A stretch of DNA of 64,000 nucleotides from Clostridiales bacterium CHKCI001. Lineage in GTDB: Bacteria; Bacillota; Clostridia; Lachnospirales; Lachnospiraceae. Where the stretch lies: NCBI GenBank assembly GCA_900045905.1, contig FCNS01000008.1, forward strand, positions 62,001-126,000, given 5' to 3'. Each line of letters opens with the position of its first letter. Positions within the stretch are counted from its first letter, which is position 1. Of the stretch, positions 33,658 to 42,090 are shown piece by piece. A program made the position numbers and the translations under genes. The notes beneath the pieces are model-generated. The model did not search any database. It had not been told where the DNA came from and saw nothing but the letters and a program-made list of their open reading frames with translations.

Positions 33658-35742
33658 TTAGTCTTCTGTCTTTGCAGCTCTTGCTTCTACTTCTTTTTTC
33701 TGGATATCTCCAGGAGCTTGTTCATAGCGTGCAAATTCATATTTAAATTCACCGATTCCGCCTGTCATGGAACGAAGATCTGTAGAATATCCAAATAACT
33801 CTGACATAGGAACATCTGCAGTAATAATTTGCTTTCCGCCAGGAATGTGATCCATGCCAAGTACACGACCACGACGTTTATTCAAATCTCCCATAACATC
33901 GCCTGCGTAATTATTTGGTACTGTTACTTGTAATGTAGCAATCGGCTCCAATAATACTGGAGAAGCTTCCATAAACCCTTTCTTAAATGCTAAAATTGTT
34001 GCCATCTTAAATGCCATTTCGGAAGAATCAACTGGATGATAAGAACCATCCACTAATGTTGCTTTCACACCAACTACTGGATATCCTGCCAAAGGTCCCT
34101 TTAATACGGATTCCTGTAGTCCCTTTTCTACTGCTGGGAAATAGTTCTTTGGAACTGCACCACCAACTACTCGTTCTTCAAATACATATGGTTTTTCTAA
34201 ATCACCTGATGGCTCGAATTCAATTTGAACGTCTCCATACTGTCCATGTCCGCCTGACTGCTTTTTATGTTTTCCTTGTACCAATACTTTCTTGCGGATT
34301 GTCTCACGGAATGCAATCTTTGGTTTGGATAACTCTATTTCTACTTTATAACGATTTAGTAACTTACTTACTACCACATCAAGCTGCTGGTCTCCAATAC
34401 CATAAATTAATGTCTGACGATTTTCTGAGTCATTGACTGTCTTCAAAGTCAAATCCTCATCCATTAATTTGCCAAGTGCTGTAGCAATCTTATCTTCATC
34501 ACCTTTATTCTTAGCCTTATATCTCATATAAGTATAAGGAATGGAGATATCTGGTGCCTGATACAATACAGTTGCCCCTTTACTAGCCAATGTATCTCCC
34601 GTTGTAAGCTGTTCAATTTTTGTTAAAGCTCCAATATCTCCGGCATGAAGTTCGGATACTTCAATTGCTTCTTTTCCTCTAAGTACATAAAGCTTGGCAG
34701 CCTTATCTTCTCTTTCTTTATTTACATTGTAAATCATATCGCCTGCTTTTAACACACCTGTTACAACCTTAATCATGGAATATTTTCCAATAAATGGATC
34801 CACAAGTGTCTTGAATACTTTCGCAGAAGTATGTTTTGTGCAATCATACTGCAACATTACCATTTCACCATTGGATGTATCGTTACCATAAATTGGACGC
34901 TGTGCAGGTGATGGGAAATATTTTTTAATTGCCATTAAAAGCATTTTCATACCTTGTGCATTGATACCAGATCCCATTAATACAGGGACAATCTGTCCAT
35001 CAATAACATGTTCACGCAATGCGATAGAAATCTCTTCATATGTAAACTCTTCACCTTCAAAATACCGCTCCATATATTCTTCATTTGTTTCAGCTACTGC
35101 TTCAATTAAAGCTTCACGGCTGATTGTCAAATGTTTCTCAGAATAGTCTGGAATCTCACATTCCTCATATTCACTTGTATTGCCAATAAATCTTCTTCCT
35201 TTCATCTTAACAACATTGACAAAGCCTACAAATTTTTCATTCTCACGAATCGGAATATGGAATGGCGCAATCTTACGTCCAAATTTTTCATTTAATTCCA
35301 CTGCGATCTGTCGGAAACTTGCTTGATCATCGTCCATATTTGTAACAAAAATCATACGTGGAAGATTATACTTTTCACAAAACTCCCATGCTTTTTCTGT
35401 ACCGACCTGTACACCAGATTTACCATTTACTACAATGATTGCTGCATCAGCTGCGCTTAATCCCTCTTCTACTTCACCTACAAAATCAAAATATCCAGGA
35501 GTATCTAAAAAGTTTACTTTTATATCTTCGTATTCAATTGGAACAACGGATGTACCAATTGAAAATTTACGCTTAATTTCTTCTTTATCAAAATCACTAA
35601 TTGTATTTCCATCGTCTACTTTACCAAGACGATTTGTTACACCTGTTATGTATGCCATAGCTTCTATCATTGTTGTTTTTCCAGCACTGCCGTGTCCAAG
35701 CACTACTACGTTACGAATTTGTTTTGTTTCATAAATATTCAT
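33658..35742 (-). CDS. Elongation factor G-like GTPase (EF-G paralogue)
   Basis: 694 residues with the EF-G five-domain layout. Start ATG 35742, with GGAGG upstream; an in-frame TTG at 35757 overlaps it. The GTPase motifs differ from main EF-G: G1 is GHGSAGKTT instead of GHIDAGKTT, switch I lacks the RGITI segment (EEIKRKFSIGTS), G3 is DTPGYFDF and G4 is TNMD rather than NKMD. Domains IV and V are present (GGHGQYGDV; GYSTDLRSMTGG). This matches the FusA2-like subgroup whose role is poorly known. It is not a tetracycline-resistance protein by these motifs. Confidence 0.88.
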   Translation of the reverse strand: MNIYETKQIRNVVVLGHGSAGKTTMIEAMAYITGVTNRLGKVDDGNTISDFDKEEIKRKFSIGTSVVPIEYEDIKVNFLDTPGYFDFVGEVEEGLSAADAAIIVVNGKSGVQVGTEKAWEFCEKYNLPRMIFVTNMDDDQASFRQIAVELNEKFGRKIAPFHIPIRENEKFVGFVNVVKMKGRRFIGNTSEYEECEIPDYSEKHLTISREALIEAVAETNEEYMERYFEGEEFTYEEISIALREHVIDGQIVPVLMGSGINAQGMKMLLMAIKKYFPSPAQRPIYGNDTSNGEMVMLQYDCTKHTSAKVFKTLVDPFIGKYSMIKVVTGVLKAGDMIYNVNKEREDKAAKLYVLRGKEAIEVSELHAGDIGALTKIEQLTTGDTLASKGATVLYQAPDISIPYTYMRYKAKNKGDEDKIATALGKLMDEDLTLKTVNDSENRQTLIYGIGDQQLDVVVSKLLNRYKVEIELSKPKIAFRETIRKKVLVQGKHKKQSGGHGQYGDVQIEFEPSGDLEKPYVFEERVVGGAVPKNYFPAVEKGLQESVLKGPLAGYPVVGVKATLVDGSYHPVDSSEMAFKMATILAFKKGFMEASPVLLEPIATLQVTVPNNYAGDVMGDLNKRRGRVLGMDHIPGGKQIITADVPMSELFGYSTDLRSMTGGIGEFKYEFARYEQAPGDIQKKEVEARAAKTED

Positions 35743-36168
35743 TTTGCCTTCCTCCAATGCAAATTATTTAATAGGGAATCTTCCCCGTACTGCTATGAAA
35801 TAGATGGTCTTACTGGCCTTTTCATATCTTGATTATAATTTTACTAAATTTTTTGTAAAATTTCAATATAAACCTACAATTTTAACAAATATTTTTTCAT
35901 AAATTTTTTATAAACTCATCTCTTTTTCTATTTTTTCCTTCCTTTTTTATTGTTTTCTCATGTATCCATACTAAATTTTGACATAAAACACTATTTTATA
36001 AGATTTTCCGTTTTTACAGAGACATTGCAGATGATAATACACAGAACCACACGATAATAACAAATATTCATACTCTGATCTGCTATTCCCTAATTAACGA
36101 TTTTAACCATATATCATTCACAGTTTAAAGCGATAAAGCGTTGACAAAATTTCTTTTTTGCATTACAA

Positions 36169-36370
36169 TTTACTATAAAAGTGTCGTGAATGACCAGACA
36201 GGCCGGGAATTTATACCCTGTACTAGATGGACATTCGACGACCTGACTCGTATAAGCAAGTAGGGCTTTTGCCTGGATTGCGAATACAGGCAGCGATGTC
36301 GAGAGTGCACAGCACGAAGACATCGACTTTTCTATCACAGTGGTGCCTGCAAAGCAGGCATGAAAGTTTA
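36169..36370 (+). repeat. R1 repeat copy C (full length)
   Basis: Begins TTTACTATAAAAGTGTCGTG. Hairpin 2 is GATGTC-gagaGTGCacaGCAC-GACATC. GCCTG pairs with CAGGC. Hairpin 3 is GCCTGC-aaa-GCAGGC, then ATGAAAGTTTA. Sits in the 787-base gap between the divergent EF-G-like and tyrA genes; the rest of that gap is AT-rich and no gene is seen. Confidence 0.88.
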
Positions 36371-36423
36371 TTCCACCCATGATTGACACGGTTTTCAATC
36401 GTTGGTCTTATTTTTTAGTAGAT

Positions 36424-36512
36424 GAGTGAAAAAATTTTTATAGAAAGGAAAACTTTAAACACAGTCTTTTCACTCTTTGTGTTTGTATTTCAATTTAAAT
36501 TATTCTTAAATT
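36424..36512 (+). promoter_or_regulatory. Structured leader of tyrA
   Basis: GAGTGAAAA pairs with TTTTCACTC (36424 to about 36476), then CAATTTAA-ATTATTC-TTAAATTG (36490-36512) forms a second perfect 8-bp hairpin ending next to the SD. May be an attenuator or translational control element; no U-run of note. Confidence 0.4.
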
Positions 36513-36529
36513 GAGGTTTGGTATATATT

Positions 36530-37621
36530 ATGAGAACTTTTGGATTTATAGGTTTAGGATTAATTGGCGGTTCCCTCGCAAAAGGAATTAAACGCTTACA
36601 CCCAAACGATCACATTATGGCATACGATCATGCTCAGGAAACACTCCAGATAGCTTTGAAAGAACATATTATTGATACCATTCTGACCGATATCGATGAA
36701 CATATTTCAAGCTGCGATTTTGTCATCTTATGTACTCCAGTCTCGTATAATGTTTCCTATTTAAAAGCAATTAAACCATTTTTAAAACCAGATACAATTC
36801 TCACTGATGTAGGAAGCACAAAAACATTAATTCATGAACAGATCATTGAACTAGGACTAGAAGACTATTTTATCGGAGGACATCCAATGGCTGGTTCTGA
36901 ACGCAGCGGTTATGAAGCCTCCAATGATCATCTTGTAGAAAATGCTTACTATATCATTACTCCTACCGCCAAATCAACTCAGTCACAAATTGATCGTATG
37001 ATTTCTTTTGCATTGGATTTATCTGCAATTCCAATGGTTTTAGATTATAAAAAACATGATTACGTTGTAGCTGCCATTAGCCATCTACCTCATATTATTG
37101 CATCTTCTTTAATTAATCTTGTTCGAGATTCTGATACAAAGGAACAAACAATGAAACAAGTTGCAGCTGGAGGATTTAAAGATATCACAAGAATTGCTTC
37201 CTCTTCTCCAATTATGTGGCAGCAAATCTGTATGGAAAACAGCGAGAATATTATCCATATTTTGCTGGATTATATTTCATCTTTAAATCGTATTGTAAAA
37301 GTAATGGAAGAAAAAGATAGCGATGCGATCTTCCGCCTTTTTGAAGAATCTGGAGAATATAGAAATTCCATTCCTGATCGTTCCAGTGGACCAATTAAAA
37401 AGGAATATTCTCTATATTGTGATATCGTGGATGAATCAGGTGCTATTGCAACAATTGCTACTACACTTGCGATCCACCAAATTAGTATTAAAAATATCGG
37501 TATTATCCATAACCGAGAATTTGAACAGGGTGTATTAAAAATTGAATTTTATACAGAACAGGCATGTATGGATGCCGCTAAACACCTAACTAGCTGTAAT
37601 TACCAGATATATATGAGATAA
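36530..37621 (+). CDS. tyrA: Prephenate dehydrogenase TyrA
   Basis: 363 residues from the ATG at 36530. NAD-binding loop GFIGLGLIGGSLAKG at the N-terminus, prephenate-binding region HPMAGSERSGYEAS, and DYKKHDYVVAAISHLPHI typical of the family. Residues about 295-363 form an ACT domain (YCDIVDESGAIATIA), suggesting feedback by tyrosine. It converts prephenate to 4-hydroxyphenylpyruvate. Next gene aroA follows after 53 bases, giving an aromatic amino-acid operon. Confidence 0.95.
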   Translation: MRTFGFIGLGLIGGSLAKGIKRLHPNDHIMAYDHAQETLQIALKEHIIDTILTDIDEHISSCDFVILCTPVSYNVSYLKAIKPFLKPDTILTDVGSTKTLIHEQIIELGLEDYFIGGHPMAGSERSGYEASNDHLVENAYYIITPTAKSTQSQIDRMISFALDLSAIPMVLDYKKHDYVVAAISHLPHIIASSLINLVRDSDTKEQTMKQVAAGGFKDITRIASSSPIMWQQICMENSENIIHILLDYISSLNRIVKVMEEKDSDAIFRLFEESGEYRNSIPDRSSGPIKKEYSLYCDIVDESGAIATIATTLAIHQISIKNIGIIHNREFEQGVLKIEFYTEQACMDAAKHLTSCNYQIYMR

Positions 37622-37674
37622 AAAATTCGCATCACTGAAATACAAAATGTATTTGAAAGGCATGGTATAAAATT

Positions 37675-38952
37675 ATGAATTTTCATCGAGTAAAACAACT
37701 TCATGGGGAACTTACAATTCCTGGAGATAAATCTATTTCACACCGTTCGGTTATGTTCGGCTCCATCGCCAAAGGAATCACCGAAATTCAAGGATTTCTC
37801 CCAGGCGCAGACTGCATTTCTACGATTAATTGTTTTCGTAAAATGGGTGTAACAATTGAACAAAATAATTGCTCTGTTATTGTACACGGAAATGGGTTAC
37901 ACGGACTTGTAAAACCTGATTCCATTTTAGATTGTGGCAACAGTGGAACTACAACTCGTTTAATTAGCGGTATCCTTTCTGCTCAAAACTTTTCTGTAAC
38001 TTTAACTGGAGATTCCTCAATTCAAAAACGTCCAATGGCCCGCATTATTGATCCACTTCGTATGATGGGAGCCGACATTACAAGCGTAAATAACAATCAA
38101 TGTGCTCCACTTCATATTAATGGAGCTCATTTACATGGGATTCATTATGATTCAAGAGTCGCTTCTGCTCAAGTAAAATCAGCAATTTTATTAGCTGGAT
38201 TATATGCAGATGGTCCTACAAGTGTAACAGAGCCATATGTTTCCCGCAATCATACAGAATTAATGCTGAAAGGCTTTGGAGCTGAAATTTCCTGCAATGA
38301 TACAACCGCCACCATCCATCCTGCTACAGAGTTGTATAGTCAGCATATTACCGTTCCAGGAGATATTTCATCTGCTGCATTCTTCCTTGCCGCTGGGCTT
38401 CTTGTTCCAAATTCAGAATTATTAATTAGAAATGTTGGTATTAATCCAACAAGAGATGGAATGATTCGCGTTTGTAGAGAAATGGGCGGGCATATTACAT
38501 TATTTAATCAAACAAATGCAGGCGGAGAACCTGCTGCTGATATTTTGGTTTCTTCTAGTAACCTAAAAGGGATAACGATTGAGGGATCTCTTATCCCTAC
38601 CTTAATTGATGAACTTCCAATTATTGCATTAATGGCATGTTTTGCACAGGGAACTACAATTATTAAAGATGCCGCTGAATTAAAAGTAAAAGAATCCAAC
38701 CGTATTGCCGTCATGGTCAAAAACCTCACTGCAATGGGCGCAGATGTTAAAGAAACCGAAGATGGTATGATTATCCATGGTGGAAAGCCATTGCATGGTG
38801 CTATTATTGACACTAAATCCGATCACCGTATTGCTATGACCTTTGCCATTGCTGGAATTTTAGCAGATGGGGAAACAACGCTTCAAAATCCTGAATGCGT
38901 TACGATTTCTTATCCAGAATTTTATAATGACCTTAAACGCTGTATTCAATAA
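37675..38952 (+). CDS. aroA: 3-phosphoshikimate 1-carboxyvinyltransferase (EPSP synthase)
   Basis: 425 residues. Shikimate pathway step joining PEP and shikimate-3-phosphate. N-terminal GDKSISHRSVM, then LDCGNSGTTTRLISG, and late KESNRIAVM and DHRIAMTFA are the enzyme's substrate-binding segments. The GNSGTTTR loop reads GNSG rather than GNAG, a form seen in glyphosate-tolerant class II enzymes; tolerance was not tested. SD GAAAGG lies at long spacing. Ends with a strong terminator. Confidence 0.96.
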   Translation: MNFHRVKQLHGELTIPGDKSISHRSVMFGSIAKGITEIQGFLPGADCISTINCFRKMGVTIEQNNCSVIVHGNGLHGLVKPDSILDCGNSGTTTRLISGILSAQNFSVTLTGDSSIQKRPMARIIDPLRMMGADITSVNNNQCAPLHINGAHLHGIHYDSRVASAQVKSAILLAGLYADGPTSVTEPYVSRNHTELMLKGFGAEISCNDTTATIHPATELYSQHITVPGDISSAAFFLAAGLLVPNSELLIRNVGINPTRDGMIRVCREMGGHITLFNQTNAGGEPAADILVSSSNLKGITIEGSLIPTLIDELPIIALMACFAQGTTIIKDAAELKVKESNRIAVMVKNLTAMGADVKETEDGMIIHGGKPLHGAIIDTKSDHRIAMTFAIAGILADGETTLQNPECVTISYPEFYNDLKRCIQ

Positions 38953-38980
38953 TCGTGGATCAATAGCAGAAACTACAATT

Positions 38981-39036
38981 AAAAAATCCAAGTCATTATA
39001 AACGCTCATTGTTTTATAATAACTTGGATTTTTTTA
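38981..39036 (+). terminator. Terminator after aroA
   Basis: AAAAAATCCAAGT-C-ATTATAAA pairs with TTTATAAT-A-ACTTGGATTTTTTT; long stem with T-run. Confidence 0.88.
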
Positions 39037-39058
39037 CCCTTATTCCATAATTGTTTCA

Positions 39059-39490
39059 TTATCTATTTTCTGCCTCTATTTCATCAATCAACTTTCCAGC
39101 TTTTAAAGCTTGATAAATAATATGCTGTGTATTTTCTGTAATATCGGAAAGATCTTTTTTCTCATATGGCTGATTATTTAAAAATGAAACGGAAAGCTGC
39201 ATTACATAACGTTCTTCTCCCTCCATCTCATCTGCCATTTGTTCTCCTGCAATTCTCATATCTTTTAACGTTTTTTCTCGACGTGCAATAAGCCCATTTA
39301 ATGTCTCCAGAATAATTGCAAAATGATCCATATCCCAACTTGCCAAATACAAACACTTACATAATCCACCTGTAAAAAAAGAACAGTTTTCATAACAGTC
39401 AACTGCCTCTCGAAAACGATCTTTATGTTCCTCATTTTCAAATAAATTTTCACGTTCTAATATATTTGTAACTACTTCACTCCACTTCAT
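39059..39490 (-). CDS. Hypothetical protein
   Basis: 143 residues, no signal peptide or membrane span. The N-terminus is acidic and helical (KWSEVVTNILERENLFENEE). A cluster of four Cys occurs near residues 31-46 (DCYENCSFFTGGLCKCLYLA) and could bind a metal; spacing is C-x3-C-x7-C-x1-C. The rest is charged and helical. No family recognised. It stands alone between the aroA terminator and R2 copy d. Confidence 0.65.
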   Translation of the reverse strand: MKWSEVVTNILERENLFENEEHKDRFREAVDCYENCSFFTGGLCKCLYLASWDMDHFAIILETLNGLIARREKTLKDMRIAGEQMADEMEGEERYVMQLSVSFLNNQPYEKKDLSDITENTQHIIYQALKAGKLIDEIEAENR

Positions 39491-39525
39491 AATTTATCTT
39501 ATCCCGCCTTTTCCTCAGATTGTAA

Positions 39526-39571
39526 AACAAAAGAAACCTCCACTGGAGCTTTCTTTTTCATATCATGATAA
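39526..39571 (+). repeat. R2 repeat copy d
   Basis: AACAAAAGAAACCTCC, ACTGGAGCTTTCTTTTT, CATATCATGATAAG. The end runs into the A/G-rich foot of the kdgK terminator. No plus-strand gene ends here, so it is not obviously a terminator for a neighbour. Confidence 0.75.
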
Positions 39572-39625
39572 GAAGAAGACTATCCCAAAAGTCCTAACTA
39601 TACCTTTTGGGACAGTCTTTCTAAA
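39572..39625 (-). terminator. Terminator after kdgK
   Basis: AGACT-at-CCCAAAAG pairs with CTTTTGGGA-c-AGTCT. On the minus strand it is followed by TCTTCTTCTT. Confidence 0.65.
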
Positions 39626-39633
39626 ATATTTAT

Positions 39634-40665
39634 TTATCTCTGGACACGTCCTGAACCGTCTCCGCCAACCAAAGAGTCTACATCGGCTCTTGTTACGAGA
39701 TTGAAATCACCAGGAATTGTATGCTTTAATGCAGATGCAGCCACACCATATTCCAATGCATCTTTATAATTCTTTCCATCTACAAATCCACAGATAACTC
39801 CACCAGCAAAGGAATCACCACCACCTACACGGTCTACAATTGGATTAATTGTATACTTTTTGGAATGATAAAACTCCTTGTCATCACGGGAATAGATACA
39901 TGCAGACCATCCATTATTTGACGCAGAATAACTTTCTCTTAAAGAACTGATTACATACTTAAAATTAAACTTATCTACCATTTGTTTAAAGATATCTACA
40001 TAACCAGCTAACTCTAATTCACCGCTTGTTACATCCGTATTTCCTGGCTTAAATCCAAGAACTTTTTCTGCATCTTCTTCATTGCCAATACATACATCTA
40101 CATATTGCATCAGGTTTGTCATAACCTTTTGTGCTTTTTCAGAAGACCATAATTTTTTACGGAAATTTAAGTCAACGGATACTGTTACACCATGAGCCTT
40201 CGCTGCTTTTAACGCTGCTTCTGTTACTTGGGCAGCTTCATCTGAAACAGCTGGTGTAATTCCTGTAAAATGGAACCAATCTGCACCTTCAAAAATTGCA
40301 TCAAAATCGAAATCTTCTGCTTTTGCAGTAGCAATAGAAGAATGTGCTCTATCATAAACTACATTGGATGCTCTCATAGAAGCACCTGTCTCTAAGAAAT
40401 AAATACCAAGTCTTTCTCCACCTTTTGCAATAAACTTCGTATCTACACCATATTTTCTTAAAGCTGCAATTGCACATTCTCCAATTGGATTTTCTGGAAC
40501 TTTTGTCACAAATGCTGCATCATGTCCATAATTTGCTAAAGAGACAGCTACATTTGCTTCTCCTCCGCCATAGTTTATATCAAATTCGTCTGCCTGAATA
40601 AATTTTTCATTTCCTGGGGTAGATAATCTTAACATAATCTCACCCATTGTAATCACTCTTGCCAT
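39634..40665 (-). CDS. kdgK: 2-dehydro-3-deoxygluconokinase (PfkB family)
   Basis: 343 residues. PfkB/ribokinase fold: the N-terminal MGEIMLRLSTPGNE, the substrate loop NYGGGEANVAVSLANYG, and the C-terminal signature GGGDSFAGGVICG near residue 286 with catalytic Asp. It phosphorylates 2-keto-3-deoxygluconate (KDG) to KDPG, which the upstream eda aldolase then splits. SD AAGGAG. Part of a uronate or pectin-sugar catabolic operon. R1 copy E lies between eda and this gene. Confidence 0.94.
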   Translation of the reverse strand: MARVITMGEIMLRLSTPGNEKFIQADEFDINYGGGEANVAVSLANYGHDAAFVTKVPENPIGECAIAALRKYGVDTKFIAKGGERLGIYFLETGASMRASNVVYDRAHSSIATAKAEDFDFDAIFEGADWFHFTGITPAVSDEAAQVTEAALKAAKAHGVTVSVDLNFRKKLWSSEKAQKVMTNLMQYVDVCIGNEEDAEKVLGFKPGNTDVTSGELELAGYVDIFKQMVDKFNFKYVISSLRESYSASNNGWSACIYSRDDKEFYHSKKYTINPIVDRVGGGDSFAGGVICGFVDGKNYKDALEYGVAASALKHTIPGDFNLVTRADVDSLVGGDGSGRVQR

Positions 40666-40698
40666 TTTCTTTTCTCCTTAAATGTTTCTCTATATTTT

Positions 40699-40760
40699 TA
40701 AGTCAGCATAAGGGATAAGTCCCTGAGCTGTCAGTCTATTGACGACACTTTTATATTAAA
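40699..40760 (-). repeat. R1 repeat copy E: 5' module only
   Basis: Minus strand ATATAAAAGTGTCGTCAAT, then hairpin CAG-AGGGA-CTTA-TCCCT-GCTG. It contains only the R1 5' end and hairpin 1. It abuts the eda stop codon and lies about 35 bases before the kdgK start, so it is in the operon transcript. Confidence 0.7.
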
Positions 40761-41408
40761 TTAAGCACGTCCCTGAGCTTTACGAACTGCTGCTACAAAT
40801 TCTTCTGCTTTTGCAGTTACTGCTGCATAGTCACCTGTTTTTGCACCAGCTGTTAAGTTAGAGCCTGTACCAACTGCTACTGCACCTGCTTTCATCCATT
40901 TCTCTACATTATCTACATCCACACCACCTGTTGGCATAAATACGCCTTGTGGCAATGGTCCACGAAATGCACTGATAATAGATGGTCCAAATGCATTGCC
41001 TGGGAAAACTTTTATTACATCACAGCCTAATTCTAATGCTGATACCGCTTCTTTTACTGTCATGATTCCTGGCATAACCGGAATTCTATAACGATTACAA
41101 AGTTTTACCGTTTCTTCATTTAAGGATGGAGATACGACATATTCTGCACCTGCTAAGATGACAGCTCTTGCTGTTTCTGGATCTAATACAGTACCTGCTC
41201 CAATTACAACATCGGTATCTTTATACTTAGCAGCCAATGCCTTAATAATATCAACTGCACCTGGAACAGTCATAGTTACTTCAATAAAGTTAATGCCACC
41301 TGCTACAATAGCGTCAATTAACTTCTCTCCCTGCTCCTGATTTTCTGCACGAACAACTGCCACAATCCCCTCTTCTTTTAATTTTGTGATTACTTGTTCT
41401 TTGTTCAT
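40761..41408 (-). CDS. eda: KDPG/KHG aldolase
   Basis: 215 residues, TIM-barrel class I aldolase. GAGTVLDPETAR near residue 70, Schiff-base Lys in VIKVFPGN near residue 132, then GPLPQGVFMPTGGVDVDN. It cleaves KDPG to pyruvate and glyceraldehyde-3-phosphate. First gene of the operon, with a consensus promoter and an inverted repeat downstream of the transcription start. Confidence 0.96.
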   Translation of the reverse strand: MNKEQVITKLKEEGIVAVVRAENQEQGEKLIDAIVAGGINFIEVTMTVPGAVDIIKALAAKYKDTDVVIGAGTVLDPETARAVILAGAEYVVSPSLNEETVKLCNRYRIPVMPGIMTVKEAVSALELGCDVIKVFPGNAFGPSIISAFRGPLPQGVFMPTGGVDVDNVEKWMKAGAVAVGTGSNLTAGAKTGDYAAVTAKAEEFVAAVRKAQGRA

Positions 41409-41440
41409 AGTTCACTTCTCCTTTTTAGTGCTAAAATTCA

Positions 41441-41462
41441 AACCTAGTAAACCCCTTAGGTT
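41441..41462 (-). promoter_or_regulatory. Putative operator of eda-kdgK
   Basis: AACCTA and TAGGTT separated by 10 bases, located at about +2 to +23 of the predicted transcript. Placement suggests repression, relieved by a sugar acid. The regulator gene is not in this window. Confidence 0.55.
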
Positions 41463-41470
41463 CTATTCTT

Positions 41471-41499
41471 ATTCTAATCAAATATTGTCCAGTTGTCAA
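41471..41499 (-). promoter_or_regulatory. eda-kdgK promoter
   Basis: TTGACA (41494-41499), 17-base spacer, TAGAAT (41471-41476). Confidence 0.82.
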
Positions 41500-41550
41500 T
41501 GTCTGATTAAAAATTGATTAACGGAAATCTGATTCCTTCTTGTCTAGGGA

Positions 41551-41579
41551 TTGTAAAAATATAAAAAATGCGTTAAGAT
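41551..41579 (+). promoter_or_regulatory. luxS operon promoter
   Basis: TTGTAA (41551-41556), 17-base spacer, TAAGAT (41574-41579), about 30 bases before the luxS ATG. Confidence 0.65.
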
Positions 41580-41610
41580 TAGAAAAGAAAAAAACTCATA
41601 GGAGGTTATT

Positions 41611-42090
41611 ATGGATAAAATTGCAAGTTTCCAAGTAAATCATCTAAATTTACTTCGTGGAATTTATGTTTCTAGAAAAGATACAATAAATGGTCAAACA
41701 TTAACAACTTTTGATATTCGTATGAAAACACCGAATAAGGAACCTGTTATGAATACCGCAGAGATTCATACAATTGAACACCTTGGAGCTACTTTTTTAA
41801 GAAATCATCCTACCTATAAAGATCAGACCATTTACTTTGGTCCAATGGGCTGTCGCACTGGTTTCTATGTTATTTTTGCAGGTGATCTTACGTCCTTAGA
41901 TATTATACCTGTTATAAAAGAGCTGTTTGAATTTATCATAGACTTTAAAGGAGAAGTTCCAGGAGCAGATGCTCGTTCTTGCGGCAATTACTTGGATATG
42001 AATCTCCCTATGGCCAAATATGAGGCTCAAGTCTTTTATAAAGAAGTATTATGTTGTCTGCGCCAGGAAAATTTGGAGTATCAGCCATGA
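41611..42090 (+). CDS. luxS: S-ribosylhomocysteine lyase LuxS
   Basis: 159 residues. The zinc/iron site H53-x-x-E56-H57 (EIHTIEHLGA) and the catalytic Cys near 124 (RSCGNYLD) with R39-region FDIRMKTPN are present. It splits S-ribosylhomocysteine to homocysteine and DPD, precursor of AI-2. SD AGGAGG. Its TGA overlaps the mtnN ATG by four bases, so the two steps of the activated methyl cycle are coupled. Confidence 0.97.
   Translation: MDKIASFQVNHLNLLRGIYVSRKDTINGQTLTTFDIRMKTPNKEPVMNTAEIHTIEHLGATFLRNHPTYKDQTIYFGPMGCRTGFYVIFAGDLTSLDIIPVIKELFEFIIDFKGEVPGADARSCGNYLDMNLPMAKYEAQVFYKEVLCCLRQENLEYQP

Noticed and set aside
33658-35742. Tet(M)-type tetracycline resistance protein
   Set aside because: It belongs to the EF-G-like FusA2 subgroup by its GTPase motifs and neighbours; nothing indicates ribosomal protection.
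36114-36398. 94-codon frame across R1 copy C on the minus strand
   Set aside because: The same frame in copy B contains stop codons and copy A is out of frame, so R1 is not coding; the frame is incidental.
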